DNA from: Heterotrichella gracilis
Lineage: Eukaryota; Sar; Xanthophyceae; Tribonematales; Xanthonemataceae
NCBI GenBank assembly: GCA_032358255.1
Contig: JAULBX010014870.1
Coordinates: 29,992 to 93,991 of the forward strand
Reading direction: 5' to 3'
DNA: 64,000 bases
Shown piece after piece: positions 21,701-32,393 of the stretch; within the stretch, counting starts at the first letter, position 1, and each line of letters begins with the position of its first letter. The position numbers and the translations under genes were made by a program. The notes under the pieces were generated by a model. That model saw only the letters and a program-made list of their open reading frames with translations, made no database searches and was not told the DNA's origin.

Positions 21701-24700
21701 CTGGGCAATGAACACTTTAGCTACATCCTCCTCTGCCTGTGGCGCTTCTGCAACACCTGGCAGTGCTGATTCCTCTGCCGGCGGCTCAGGTTGGTACTCA
21801 GGTGCCGCCTCCACAGCCACTTCCTCTGCCGCTGCCAGATCAGTACCAGGCTCCTCTTCCTGTGCAGGAAATGACAAATTTGCACTCAATTTGGGTGGGT
21901 TGCAGATAGCATATGCATGCATACCACAGTGCATGCACACAGGATGTGAAGTTACATGCATTCCAGTAATACAGCCAAATCAGCATGCATGCAGTAATGC
22001 AGTGTCCCTTGTGCTTTGGGGGGCACTCACTTGCACCGGGGCTGGTGCGATGACATCATCCTCGTCAGCAACGGCAGCATCCTCTGCAGCGATGACCTCA
22101 TATTCATCAGCTGCATCGGCTGCATCTTGGGCCACCGGTGCAGGCGCAAGCTCCACCTCTGCCTCTGCTTCAGGCTCAGCCTCATCCCCCGCTGCATCCA
22201 AAGCAGGCTCCTCGGCATGGAGAGCCCTGTCAGCCTCAACACCTGCCGCGCCCACCACGTTTGCACTGGCTGGAACCTCCGCAAATGCAGCTGGCTCTGC
22301 AGCAGGCACCGCTTCCTGGGCAGCAGTAGTGTCAGCTGGGAGGTCATCGGGGACGCCCTTTGCAGCGCTGCCGCCTGCCAGCGCCGCTATACCAGTACCA
22401 ACCGCCGCTGCACCAGTGCCAACCGCCGCTGCCAACGCAGCCAGGGAGCCGACGCCAAACCCGCCCTTGCTCTGCCCCTCATCTTGGTCAGGCTCCGCGA
22501 AAGAGGTCCATTCTGCAGGCGCTGCAACTGGCTCAGGCTCGGGCGCCGGCTCAGCGAATGTGGTCCAGTGGGTGGTTGCTGTGTCCTCTGGAGGCTGGAT
22601 GGCGGATGGCGCTTCCTCTGGCTCTGAAAAGGTGGTCCACGCAGCAGCGGTGCCAACCACTGCCGCAGCCCCAACAGCCGCCACAGTCCCCACAGCGGCC
22701 CCAGTGGCAGCAACTGCCCCCACAGCCACAGCCCCCGCCGCAGCAACTGCAGCGGTGCTAGCCACTGAGTGCCCCTCCTTGGCGTCCTCCGCAGAGGCTG
22801 CATCGCCAAACTCCGAAGCCACTGGGGTGGGGAATGGTGCATTGGTGACTTCTTCTGATTCCACATTGCTGTCCTGCGCGCCGGCAATGGGCGCTGAAGC
22901 TGCAGCTGCTGGTGACTCATTGCTGAAGGTGGTCCACGTCGGCTGTACAGGTGGGGTATCCTGTACCTCGCTGTAATCTGCAGAGGGTGGCGCATCCTCC
23001 ACAGGCTCCTCATCCTCCACCACATGCTCCTCCAAGTGATCCTCGGGCACAGCTGATGCAGCTGCCAGGACTGCCGCTGGCCCCTCGTTGAAAGTGGTCC
23101 ACGCTGACTGGGTGGGTGGCTCATCAGGTGGGGATGGCGTGTCTGCCACCACCTCCCGGGGTGCGGCCACAGCATCAGCTGCAGGGACTGTGGGCACAAT
23201 GGTTGTTGCAGCAGCATCCTCCGCCGGTTCCTGCGCACTGCCGCTGTCTGCCACCACCTCGCCGCCACCATCCTCATCCCCAGCATCGTCACCATCCTGC
23301 AATGGGCCAGCAATGGCACTCAGCATGCTTGCACCTTGGCGTAGGCATGCACCCCGTCCACAAATCCGCCAGTGCAGACTGCCAGATGCACAGCCATGCA
23401 CAGTCACTGACCCAGCACACCGCACACCGCATGCAAATCCGCCAGCGAGCGCATAACGTGCCGCATTGACAATTCCACCGCCCCGGCCCTGCTCCTACCC
23501 TCCGCACCCACCCCTTTCCCCCCACGCGCACCTGCATTTCCTCCAGCTGCGCCTGCACCACCAGCAGCTGCTCCACCTGCGCCTGCACCGCAGCCAGCGA
23601 CCCGGCCCTGTCGCGGTACTTACGGCTGCTGGACAGCAGGGTCTGCAGCCGCGCCAGCTCAGCGCTCACATTCTTGGCAAGCACCTGCAGCAGCAAGAGG
23701 CCAGCGCAGATGGTTTAGGGTTTGAACACGCTGACACGTGGCACCCGGCATCGCCATGCTTTGGTGAACATGAGGTCTATACGGCAAGGGTGGCGGAGGG
23801 AAAGAGTGGCCAGCAGATACATGGCACTTGCCACTAATGGTGGTATTACCATGCATTTGTAAATTGTGATGGTGGCATGACGATGGCGTTATGCAAAACC
23901 ACTAGCCAATCATCTACATGCGGTCCGTCATGCTGGACACACACAGCGCCATGTCTCCTTCTGCACAACCGCATGGCTCAACTAAGGGTAATCAGCCTCA
24001 CTTCGACTTCCTCCTCCCCTAGCTCATCATCTCCCTCCCCACCCTGCAGCACTGCCGCCGCATCCGACAGCACAGCACCAGCCTCCGGTACAGAAGGCAA
24101 AGCAGCTGGCGCCGGCTCCTCCACAGCTGGTGCGGAGAACAGGTCCTCAGGGAGCGGCGAATCAAACCGCACGCCTGAGGCCTGCTTCACCAGCACTGGC
24201 GCTGAAGCCTCCTCTGGCGCTGGGGGCTCCACAGCAGCGGGTTCTGGCGATGGAACTTCAACCTGGGTCTGCTCTTTGTCACCAGCTGCTGCCACCACAG
24301 CAGCAGTTGTAGCTATTGTTGCCGCAGCTGCGACCGGAACGGCAGCAGGCTTGTCCCCAGAGAACGACACCCAAGATGCGCCGCTCTGCTGTGCAGGGGC
24401 GGGTGCTGTCCATGGGTTATCAGCTGCAGCTGGAGCCACGGCCGCAGGCACAGGCTGAGTAGGAAACTGTTCCCAGGTAGCCCCGCCAGCAGCCACGGCC
24501 CCGCCCATTGCCGCCGCCGCGGCCAGGGTTGCTGCCCCGCCAGATGACTGGCTGTGCAAGGAGCCCTGCTTCTGCAGCGAGCCCTGCGTTTGCAGGCCAG
24601 TGGGGGTGGTGACGCTGTCCGCCATGCTTGACGTGCGGGAGTGGCGCGAGGGCGGGATGCCCATAGCGCTGGTCATGCCCTCCGCCAGCGCATCATAGGG

Positions 24701-26216
24701 CTGGCGGTGCACGTATGAGGCGGACGCAGAGCCGGTGGGGGAGGTGGGCTGACTCTGGGTCTGCTGGAACTGAGTCCATGTGGAGGGGGCTGGAGGAGGC
24801 GCAGCCGCGGGTGGGGCAATGGGTGGGGCTGGTACAGGGGCGGGGCCGCTGCTGAAGCTGGGTGGCGCGGCGCGTGCCACCGCTGTGGCCGCTGCAGCAG
24901 CAACAGCTGGCGCGGCGGATTCTGAGAGGGTTCTTGAGCGGGACACGCCTTTAGGCGCTGCTGCCCTGGCAGTGTAGATGAGGTCCATGCACACGAAGAA
25001 CTGCTCCCGGGATATGAAGGAGGGGTTCCTGCCAGCTGCAAACAACACTATCTCCTCCAGCACTGACTCCTGCAGGCACAGCAGATTACGATGGGTTAAC
25101 CCTCTCACTCCCAGACGAAACCCTAGCGACCGCCGAAATTGCACGCTATTGAGGCCTCCCAGCCGGTCGGGTTTGCCTATACCTAGATGAGTTTGGGGAG
25201 AGCTCTACTCACCGGCAGGGCGCCCCGCTGAAAGAAAGCTTTTGCGTCTGTAGCAGGAATCTGGGGCCGCCCTGTGTTGCCGGTGAGCTTGTTCCAAAAC
25301 ACCACGTACTTCCCGTTGTCCTCGTCTGAGATGCGCGCCAGCACACTCATGGGCATCTGCATACACGCACAGTGGTCAGTTACAGGCGGTTGGGTGGGTT
25401 GTTCCAATGCTGGGTCCGCAGGTGAACAAGCAGTCAAGGCTGCCAGGCGGTAGTGAGTGGTACCTTATAGGTGTCGATGATGTTGAGCACAGCGTCAAGC
25501 TGCGGGTCAACCACAGCCATGGGGGCAGGGGCTGGGGCAGTCGTCAGTGGTTTGCCTAGCTTGCCTTGCAGTACTAGCTCCAAGGACTGCCTGAATTGGG
25601 CCTGTAGCACACAGGACAGAGTGACATACAAGCACACACCCAAGCGGACTGATAAAGGGTAGGACTCAACGAGGATGGCTCACCTTGGTCCTGATGTTCC
25701 CTTCAGGTGCCACTGACATCTTCCAAATGGCACTGAGCATGGACTTTGGAAGCCCAGAAGCGCTGTAGAACACTTTTGCATCACCCCCGCCAACACAACC
25801 ATCCCCATCTGTGACAAGGGTAGCAAAGCAGTCACAACGAGCACTGATGTACTGCATTTAGGGGCTTTTGAGGAAAGGTACGCTCCTCGGGTGGAGGTTC
25901 CGTATTTCAAACACCAGTGAGGGTGGGTAGCAGTTCCACATTCAAACAGCATTGGGGGTGGCAAGACTGGTTGCAGTCAACCAAACCTTCAGAGCTTCTG
26001 CTGCCAGATGTAACCAATTCTTACCTCTGTCGGCCTCGTGGAACGCATTGGTCAGGGCGATAGGGTCCTCCAAGCACTTGTAAATGTTGTCCACTGCAAG
26101 CATGGCCAAGTCAGTCACACACCCTTGACCACACTGGGGTTCTCGACCTAGCTCAGCTATCAGCTAACCACACCCAGGTCTGGTTTGCACTCACCAGACC
26201 AGTCAAACGCCGCCAT
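18048..26216 (-). CDS. Giant EH-domain endocytic-adaptor-like protein with WxxF motifs and AIDA-type C2
   Basis: About 1,630 aa from about 15 exons; start MAAFDWS at 26216, stop at 18048-18050. In order: EH1 (exons at about 26093-25465; DRDGDGCVGGGDAKVFY... with LPKSMLSAIWK), a degenerate EH2 (25355-25000), and a Pro/Ala-rich exon (about 25074-23994) with WTQF, WEQF and WVSF. A coiled coil follows (23690-23532; NVSAELARLQTLLSS...), then acidic Ala-rich exons (23298-22032 and 21860-21010) with eight more W-x-x-F motifs. Next come EH3 (20609-19560; LSPKDRRDISAVYISKV, LSDIDQDELLNQE), a short helical UBA-like segment (ANGIDLVKAYDWLESQG), and a C-terminal C2 domain (18740-18048; FVILTLKSKTG..., LFLEVKHWKAKEKK, GPITVPLFQKPLD) that resembles AIDA. 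EH domains bind NPF peptides; W-x-x-F motifs bind AP-2-type appendage domains; C2 domains bind membrane. Together they suggest a clathrin-coat scaffold of the Eps15/Ede1/Pan1 kind. The join at 21010/20609 keeps phase. Confidence 0.8.
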
Positions 26217-27103
26217 CGTTGTGGGCTTCCAGTCTTGTTGCGGACAAGCCTAGGAGCCACAAATTGGGTTAGGAACCTGATTATATGGTTGCCGAAGATC
26301 GCTGATCCTATCGCCGCCACCAGTATGCTTGGCAATAGTTCGCTGGTAACACTCCTAGTGCTTCAGATACAGTGCACCAGGGCTCTTGTGGGCATCAGTT
26401 CTGGTAGCGTGGTGAGGTGAGATGCGAGCATGTGCAAGTACAACGAAGTAGCCTATCTGGAAGTCTTGGATGGTTGTTTCAAGGTAAATACTACCTCGTA
26501 GTGTAAACCATACCTGAAGATCTCAGAAGTGGCAGTGGGAGGGGGCTTTGCCCTGCCTCACAGCGCGAGGAGCAAGTTCGAACGAGGCAAGTTCGAACCA
26601 CATGCAACCTCCATCCCCATCCCGTAATTTGGTGGATGTTCTAGAAAAATGCCTAGAGACTAGGCAGACAACGCTGAATAGTTGGCAGCAGGAAGCGCCA
26701 CGAGGGTTGGGTGGAGGTTCGAACAACGATGACAACTTTCCGAGTGCAAACAACCTTTTATTCCTCGATTGGGACCACACCCACCCCACTGGGAGATATC
26801 GCTCTGGGCACTGGCCAAGACCAAGTGTCAAGGGCTCGGCGACTCTTGTTTATGTATAGGTGTGTGTCACCTGGGTTTGGTGCGTGTTAGTGTTACTTCC
26901 AAACCCAGTATCTACGTAGCAGTGTCATTTACGATGACATCGCAGCGATGTGGTTTCCCGCCCTGTTTTAGGCACTGCACTCTAGTGGGGAGTAGACTCC
27001 ATGCTGGGTGTACTCCTTGACACAGGTTTGATAAAGTGGCTGTTATACCAGGTTGCTTTGGTTTCACGGAGTGTCACTTGAGGCTTGATTGCGAGGAACA
27101 TCC
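26217..27103. promoter_or_regulatory. Divergent intergenic region, 887 bp
   Basis: Separates the start codons of the EH-domain gene (minus) and the P-loop gene (plus); it must contain both promoters. An ATG-open frame at 26548-26859 shows no family resemblance. Two close copies of GCAAGTTCGAAC lie at about 26570-26597. No TATA box could be assigned. Confidence 0.4.
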
Positions 27104-30100
27104 ATGGACTGCAGTTTGGGACTTCCCGTCTTGGGCTTTCTGTCGGGACTTGCCGCGTATTTTGCGTGGGAAAGGTATGTCGAGACGATACTTAACTATA
27201 AACGTTCACTAGGAACATGACTGGACCAACCCTCCGACACGCTCTTGGGGAGCGTTGTTGCTGTGCATGCAACTGGAGATGCATATTGCATGCATATGCG
27301 GGTCTAGCCGCAGCAAAGCAACCAGGCAACCCTGGCACTGCTACTTCATTTCTCACAATACCGTGGAGCCCTAACGACCTTTTATGTTCAGCAGTCACAT
27401 CCTCCATAAAATAGTACCATACTGCTGCCCAATCTCCCATCGTGTCAGTGTCGCAATAGGCACAGTCTCACAGTCATATTTGTGCAGCACAATTTGGTTG
27501 GTTATAATGCGCTTTTTCAAGGCCTAGCCAAATGGGCTGACCTTCTGCCACGCAGACCTGGCAGAGTGCAGTGCCAGGCCTGTTGAACTGATTGCATTGC
27601 TGGAACGCATATTGCTGTATAAATATCACCACTAAGTGGTGCCGCGTTGGGTGACACCATACAGTCATGTTCCACATAATGTAAAGCCAGTCATTCTGCC
27701 CAAATTTTGGTCTGGGTTCTGGCGTCACGAGATTCGGAATTGAGTTCTCGTCTTATCCATGCTTTACAATATTTTGCCACAGACTCAGCAGAAGATGGAA
27801 GCACCGAGTGCCTGCAGGGGGTCCAGCGCTCACGGCGCTGCCCACGGCCCGCAACCTGCCCTTCAGGTTCTTTGGGGTACAAGCTGAGGGCCGGGATGCT
27901 AAAGCTATCCAGCGGCCTGCTGTGGTGAACTTCCCCGAGTATGCCGCCTGCCGACTGCTCGATACGTTGGTGGAAAGCAAGGTGATTGCATGGGAGAGGT
28001 AGTGTGGAAAATCCAAAGACATATGGCCGTAAGCCTTTTGGATTGTTGAGGAGGCTTGAATGTTCTGTGACCATATCTTAATGCATTTAAAGGGCTAGCC
28101 ATGCAGAATAATAGGCAGGCTGTGGCAACCCCGATTGCGTGCACCAACTGCTGGTGTTGCATTGTGACGTTGCTCACAATGGCCCGGATGCAGGGGAAGG
28201 ACGCCATGTTCGAGGCGATTCGCACAATGGCGGCCACATACCTGCGCTCCGACGCTGAAGGAATGGCTGACTGTCTGGAGGTTTTTGCTGCCGATTTCTG
28301 CGCCATTGCGCAAGTCATCACAGAACACACGGAAATTGAGCACTTGTTCTTCCGGCGCAAGATGAACGGAATGACAGGCAAGGAGCATCCGCCTGAATTT
28401 GCAAATTATGCCATGCCATGGCATGCCATGATTATGCCTGCTCCATGGGTTATATGATGACACTGTGTACTTGAGCATCGCATGCACATTGAGGTACCTG
28501 TGGTATGGGAGCGCTCAGTGCGCTGAGCTCATTGCTTTGCCATGGGCTGCAGGATCGCTCAGCTGCAAGTTTAGGGGCCTTTGCTCCTGCCCGTCTGATG
28601 ATGCAGCTATAGAGGTGCGCGTCCCCACCCTGCTCCTGGTCTCCTTAATCCATCTGATTGTACTGCAGAGGCTCATGGGGAAGCAGTCATGCACGGCCTT
28701 GTCAGCCATGTCTGCTATGGATATTCATGCTTCTTTGCACTCCTGCTGATCGGTTATCAATGCCCATCTGATGTGTGTGAATGATGAAAACCATTTATGT
28801 TTGCATGGTAACCAACGCACACTGCTCGCATGAGAAATTACACACCATGTCCTGCCGCCGCAGAGGGTACAGCAGAAGGTTGTCCAGACCATCCTACAGG
28901 ACATGGAATGCATCCTATTTGAGTACCTGTCTTTCAACTGGGACCGCACCCTCGATGTCATGCTGGCCAACCGGGAGATCCTGATTGGGGATGGCCTTGT
29001 GTGCAAGTGGGACGGGCCCAAGGACAGCATGGTTTCGGGTACACTGAGCGTAGACAACAGCGCAAATAGTGACGGCAGCGTGTCTGGTATCCGCAGCCGC
29101 TTCTCGGGGATGCTGCGCGAGTGCTGCAAGGAGGAGGCATCCTTGGAGCGTGTATCAGGGACCCTGTTCCGCGACAGGTGAGCATCAGCTGCACCATTAG
29201 CTGTGAATGCACCTTCATACTGGCACTGCGAGTGAGGGTGAGTAGCAGGAGTGTGCTTTAGAGTTCCATCGAGGTCTATAATTACATCATGATCTAGGGA
29301 TTCATGATGCGTAATGCGTAATGCGCATGCGCAATGCGTAAATGCGTAAAAATACGCATTGTTTTCTTCAGCATGCATTAAAAATGCGTGAAAATGCGTT
29401 AATTACATAATATATCATTAAAAGAAAAAGACAAAAGCCACACCCAACTACATGAAAGATCCCACATCTTAACTCATTTGGCAAGCCCTGATTGTTTCAC
29501 AGCTTTAATAAAAAATAGAGATCTTATTTCAATATATTTTAATTTAATCTGATTTTAATATCTATTTAACGCATTTTTCACGCATAATGCGTACGCATTC
29601 CGAAAAAGGGCTAAAATGCGACGTATTACGCATTTGTTTTCGAAAATGCGACGCATTGTGAATCCCTATCATGATCTGCCCACCTGGCATGCCCCGTAGC
29701 TGTTTGTTTGACACCAATCCACCACTGCCCCATGGCCTTTGGTCACACTCTTGCAAATGCATATGCACACAGCCATGGCAATGCCCCTGCAAATAGCAAG
29801 CCATGATCCCCATGCTTATGTACTCCATTATCCCCCATTGACCAATATGATGCTCTGCAGTGGGGTGGATGACAAAGCGCTGCGCTCAGAGCGTGCCATG
29901 GCCAACTGGAAGCGCGCCAAGCAAGCAGTGATGAAGAAGCTGACCCTGGACGTGCTCATGGCGCAGCGACGCTTCAGAACCCTGTACGACCTTGTGAAAA
30001 CCCTGAATGAACACCCTGCGGACGCGGAGCATGAGCAGCGAGCGCCTGTGCTACTGATGCTGGGTGGTGGCATGGCTGCCGGGAAGAGCACTGTCAGGGA

Positions 30101-32187
30101 AATCATTGGCCATGAGGACCTCTGGACCAAGGTGGGAGCATGGCCTATGCCGTGGTTGATCTAAAATCAGATATCCTGAGCTGCCAGTATTTCTGCTGTT
30201 TTTTCAGACACACATGTGCACAAACCAGGGGTACATTTTCAAACAAGCCCCCTTTCTTTTTGCAGGTTGGCAAGAACGCTGTGGTGGTTGAGGCAGATGC
30301 CATCAAGAACAAGGATGTGCTCTTCAAGACAGCGTCCTCCCACCTAGACCTGCAGGTGGGCACTGGTACAGGGCAGGGCACAACCATCCATGCATGAAAC
30401 TCTGCCTCAATCGGGCCTTCAGCAGAGCATTATCCTTATTGCTTCTTGCCCACATGCGCTAGTTTTGGCATCACATGAGGGCTGGTGCTGGTGCTGATGG
30501 TCCCTTAAGGCTGGTGATGGGGTGACAGTGACATGCGTGCCCGGGGTGGGGGCAAGGGCAGTGGGCTGGCAACATACATAACTGTACATACATATCCAGT
30601 AAATGGCAAGGGCGGCGGTATGGCTTACTGTACATGCATGTCCACTAAGCACTTCCCCCCATCTCCTCAGGCTGACAAGCTGCTGCGCCATGTGCACGAG
30701 TACAGCACCAAGGCAGCGGAGCACCTTCTGGTGAGTGCCATCGATAAATAGCTGCGACATTGCTGTTGTAGCCCCTTCCTTTTTATGTTGTTTAAAATGC
30801 TATGTGAGTTTTTAGGTGTTTATGTGTGTGTTTACTTTGTTCGCTGTCACTCCATAGGTGAGTGCCATCAATCAGCAGAAGGACATCATCTTCGATGGAA
30901 CCATGATGTGGGCACCATTTGTGGAGCAGACCATTGCCATGGTGCGCGACCATGGCCACAACTACAGGCGCGGCCCTGGGTACCACATGGATGAGAGCGG
31001 CCAGGTTGTGGAGAGGTGGGTGTGATGATCAGTAGGGCTGGCGGGCGGATGCATGCATGACTTGTGTCATTTGAAGACATGCTCTGTACATTGCGTTGCG
31101 TCTGATGGCTCTTCAACTGGAAACCTAATGAAAATTGTAATTCAAAAGAAACCTCACAAGGAATGCCTGTCTTGTGCCTCTAGTCTTGTTGGGTGCAAGG
31201 GAACCCGTGGCTCCTTAAGCCCCACAAGGCATAGAGGACACAGGTCCGCCATTCTTTGTGATTGTCCTTGTGAATTACAGTTTCCATTAGGGTATTAGCT
31301 GTCCCACATTGGGTTGAGCAAGTGCTGAGTACCAGCAATGCTGTTTATGCACCAGGTATTGGGAGATAGATCCCGACAGCCAAGTGGCGCCTGGCAGCAA
31401 GCGCGCCTATCGGGTGGAGCTGGTGGGGTGCACATGCGACCCAGGGCTGGCAGTGTCAAGGGCGATATGGAGGAAAATGAAGACGGGGCGAGGTGTGCCG
31501 CTCAGCAGCCAGCTTCGCTCCTTCACGCTCTTTGCGCAGAACTTTGAGAGATATGCGGAGCTGGTGGACTCTGCCATTCTGTACCACACAGGTGAGTGAC
31601 ATGCAATGTGCATGTGCATGCAGGCCACAGTGTGAGCAGCTGCATGCTGTGGTATATTTTGTCACAACACACCGCAATATGCGCATACTGATGCATACAG
31701 ACAATCATTGGTGATGCAAACAGACAATGGCACAGGTTACAGTTGCATGTGAGTTTGAGCTGCTGAATGGTCCTGTGCCATCCTTTATTACAGAGATTGA
31801 ATGGTGCGTGTGTGGCTGATTTCTAACCCTGCATGGTGCCCTCCTGGTGTACAAGCTCACCCATTACCTCCCCACTTCCCAGGCTCTGCCCTCACCACCT
31901 TCTACAAGGACAAGGACAGCCAGGACCTGCACCCCAAGGTGGTGGCCTACTGCGGCCCCAACACGCAAAAGGAGATGCTGGTCAACACGCCCGCGTGGCA
32001 AGACTTCCTCAAGCAAAAGCTGATTGACGAGCATGCGACATGTGGCACGAGGCTGTACAAGGGGATGTGTCAGCTGGAGGAGCGCAGGTTGCCCGCAGGC
32101 AATGTGGACCGCCTGTGTGCGCTGCGGGTGGCGCTTAAGCTGGCAGATGAAAACCTGCATCGTGAGGGCAAATGTAAGCAGGTCTAA
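27104..32187 (+). CDS. Plant-type P-loop protein with zeta-toxin-like kinase fold, membrane-anchored
   Basis: Green-lineage relatives are annotated as P-loop NTPases with a zeta-toxin-like domain; their substrate is unknown, and nothing here suggests a toxin-antitoxin pair. Exon 1 (27104-27174) encodes MDCSLGLPVLGFLSGLAAYF, a signal-anchor-like hydrophobic segment. Further exons lie at about 27790-27998, 28115-28385 (5' limit unsure), 28865-29177, 29859-30130, 30266-30354, 30671-30730, 30858-31015, 31355-31590, 31883-32187. The Walker A motif is LMLGGGMAAGKSTV, followed by VVVEADAIKNKDVLF, DIIFDGTMMWAPFVEQT, and the VELVGCTCDP strand. C-terminal sequence runs to KCKQV and TAA. The ~680-nt intron after 29177 carries a hAT-type MITE; the 127-nt intron 30731-30857 is bounded by direct repeats. 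Exons upstream of 28865 are less certain than the kinase core. Confidence 0.82.
27530..27615 (+). repeat. Degenerate SINE-like fragment
   Basis: GCTGACCTTCTGCCACGC...GGCAGAGTG and the end GCTGGAACGCATAT resemble the body and 3' end of the SINE at 716-1022. It lies in the first intron of the zeta-fold gene. Similarity was judged by eye and is partial. Confidence 0.35.
29287..29294. repeat. MITE target-site duplication, left copy
   Basis: TCATGATC directly before the element; matched by 29669-29676 directly after it. Confidence 0.82.
29295..29668. mobile_element. hAT-type MITE (non-autonomous DNA transposon)
   Basis: A 374-bp, AT-rich element. It begins TAGGGATTCA and ends TGAATCCCTA (10-bp perfect terminal inverted repeats, with similarity continuing into ATGCGT-rich subterminal repeats on both sides). 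An exact 8-bp duplication, TCATGATC, flanks it at 29287-29294 and 29669-29676. Eight-base duplications and TAGGG-type ends are the hAT superfamily hallmark. There is no transposase frame. It lies in an intron of the zeta-fold gene. Confidence 0.85.
29669..29676. repeat. MITE target-site duplication, right copy
   Basis: TCATGATC directly after the element, identical to 29287-29294. Confidence 0.82.
30731..30869 (+). repeat. Intron bounded by 12-bp direct repeats
   Basis: The intron 30731-30857 starts with GTGAGTGCCATC and the exon directly after it starts with the same 12 bases (30858-30869). With one mismatch the match extends to 15 bases. The second copy is coding (V-S-A-I). Confidence 0.85.
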
Positions 32188-32312
32188 GAGAGTGCTTGAG
32201 GGCAGCTGTTTTTTTAGGAGATGGCGAGGGGGCACATGGTAGGGGTTGGGGGCATAGACTTAATACGGAGTGTTGCGAGAATTCTTAAGAGGGATTTGAG
32301 GGCACCATGCCA

Positions 32313-32334
32313 GATGGCGAGCTAGCTCGCCATC
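32313..32334. repeat. 22-bp perfect palindrome
   Basis: GATGGCGAGCT followed directly by its reverse complement, with no loop. Located 126 bp after the stop codon of the zeta-fold gene, probably in its 3' UTR. Confidence 0.9.
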
Positions 32335-32341
32335 CTGTGCA

Positions 32342-32393
32342 TGGCAGCACAGGACAGTACTTGCAAGCTTGCAAGTACTGTCCTGTGCTGCCA
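32342..32393. repeat. 52-bp perfect palindrome
   Basis: A 26-base arm (starting TGGCAGCACAGG, ending CTTGCAAG at the centre) is followed immediately by its exact reverse complement, with no spacer. It begins eight bases after the 22-bp palindrome. As RNA it would form a long hairpin; as DNA it could extrude a cruciform. Confidence 0.92.

Noticed and set aside
21708-22976. 422-codon open frame on the plus strand
   Set aside because: It is the antisense of the Ala/Pro/acidic exons of the EH protein. GCN-rich codons leave several frames open, and the product is low-complexity Ser/Ala without a domain.
27104-32187. Bacterial-type zeta toxin-antitoxin system
   Set aside because: The gene has many introns, an N-terminal extension and plant-family motifs, and no antitoxin gene is adjacent; it belongs to the eukaryotic P-loop family.
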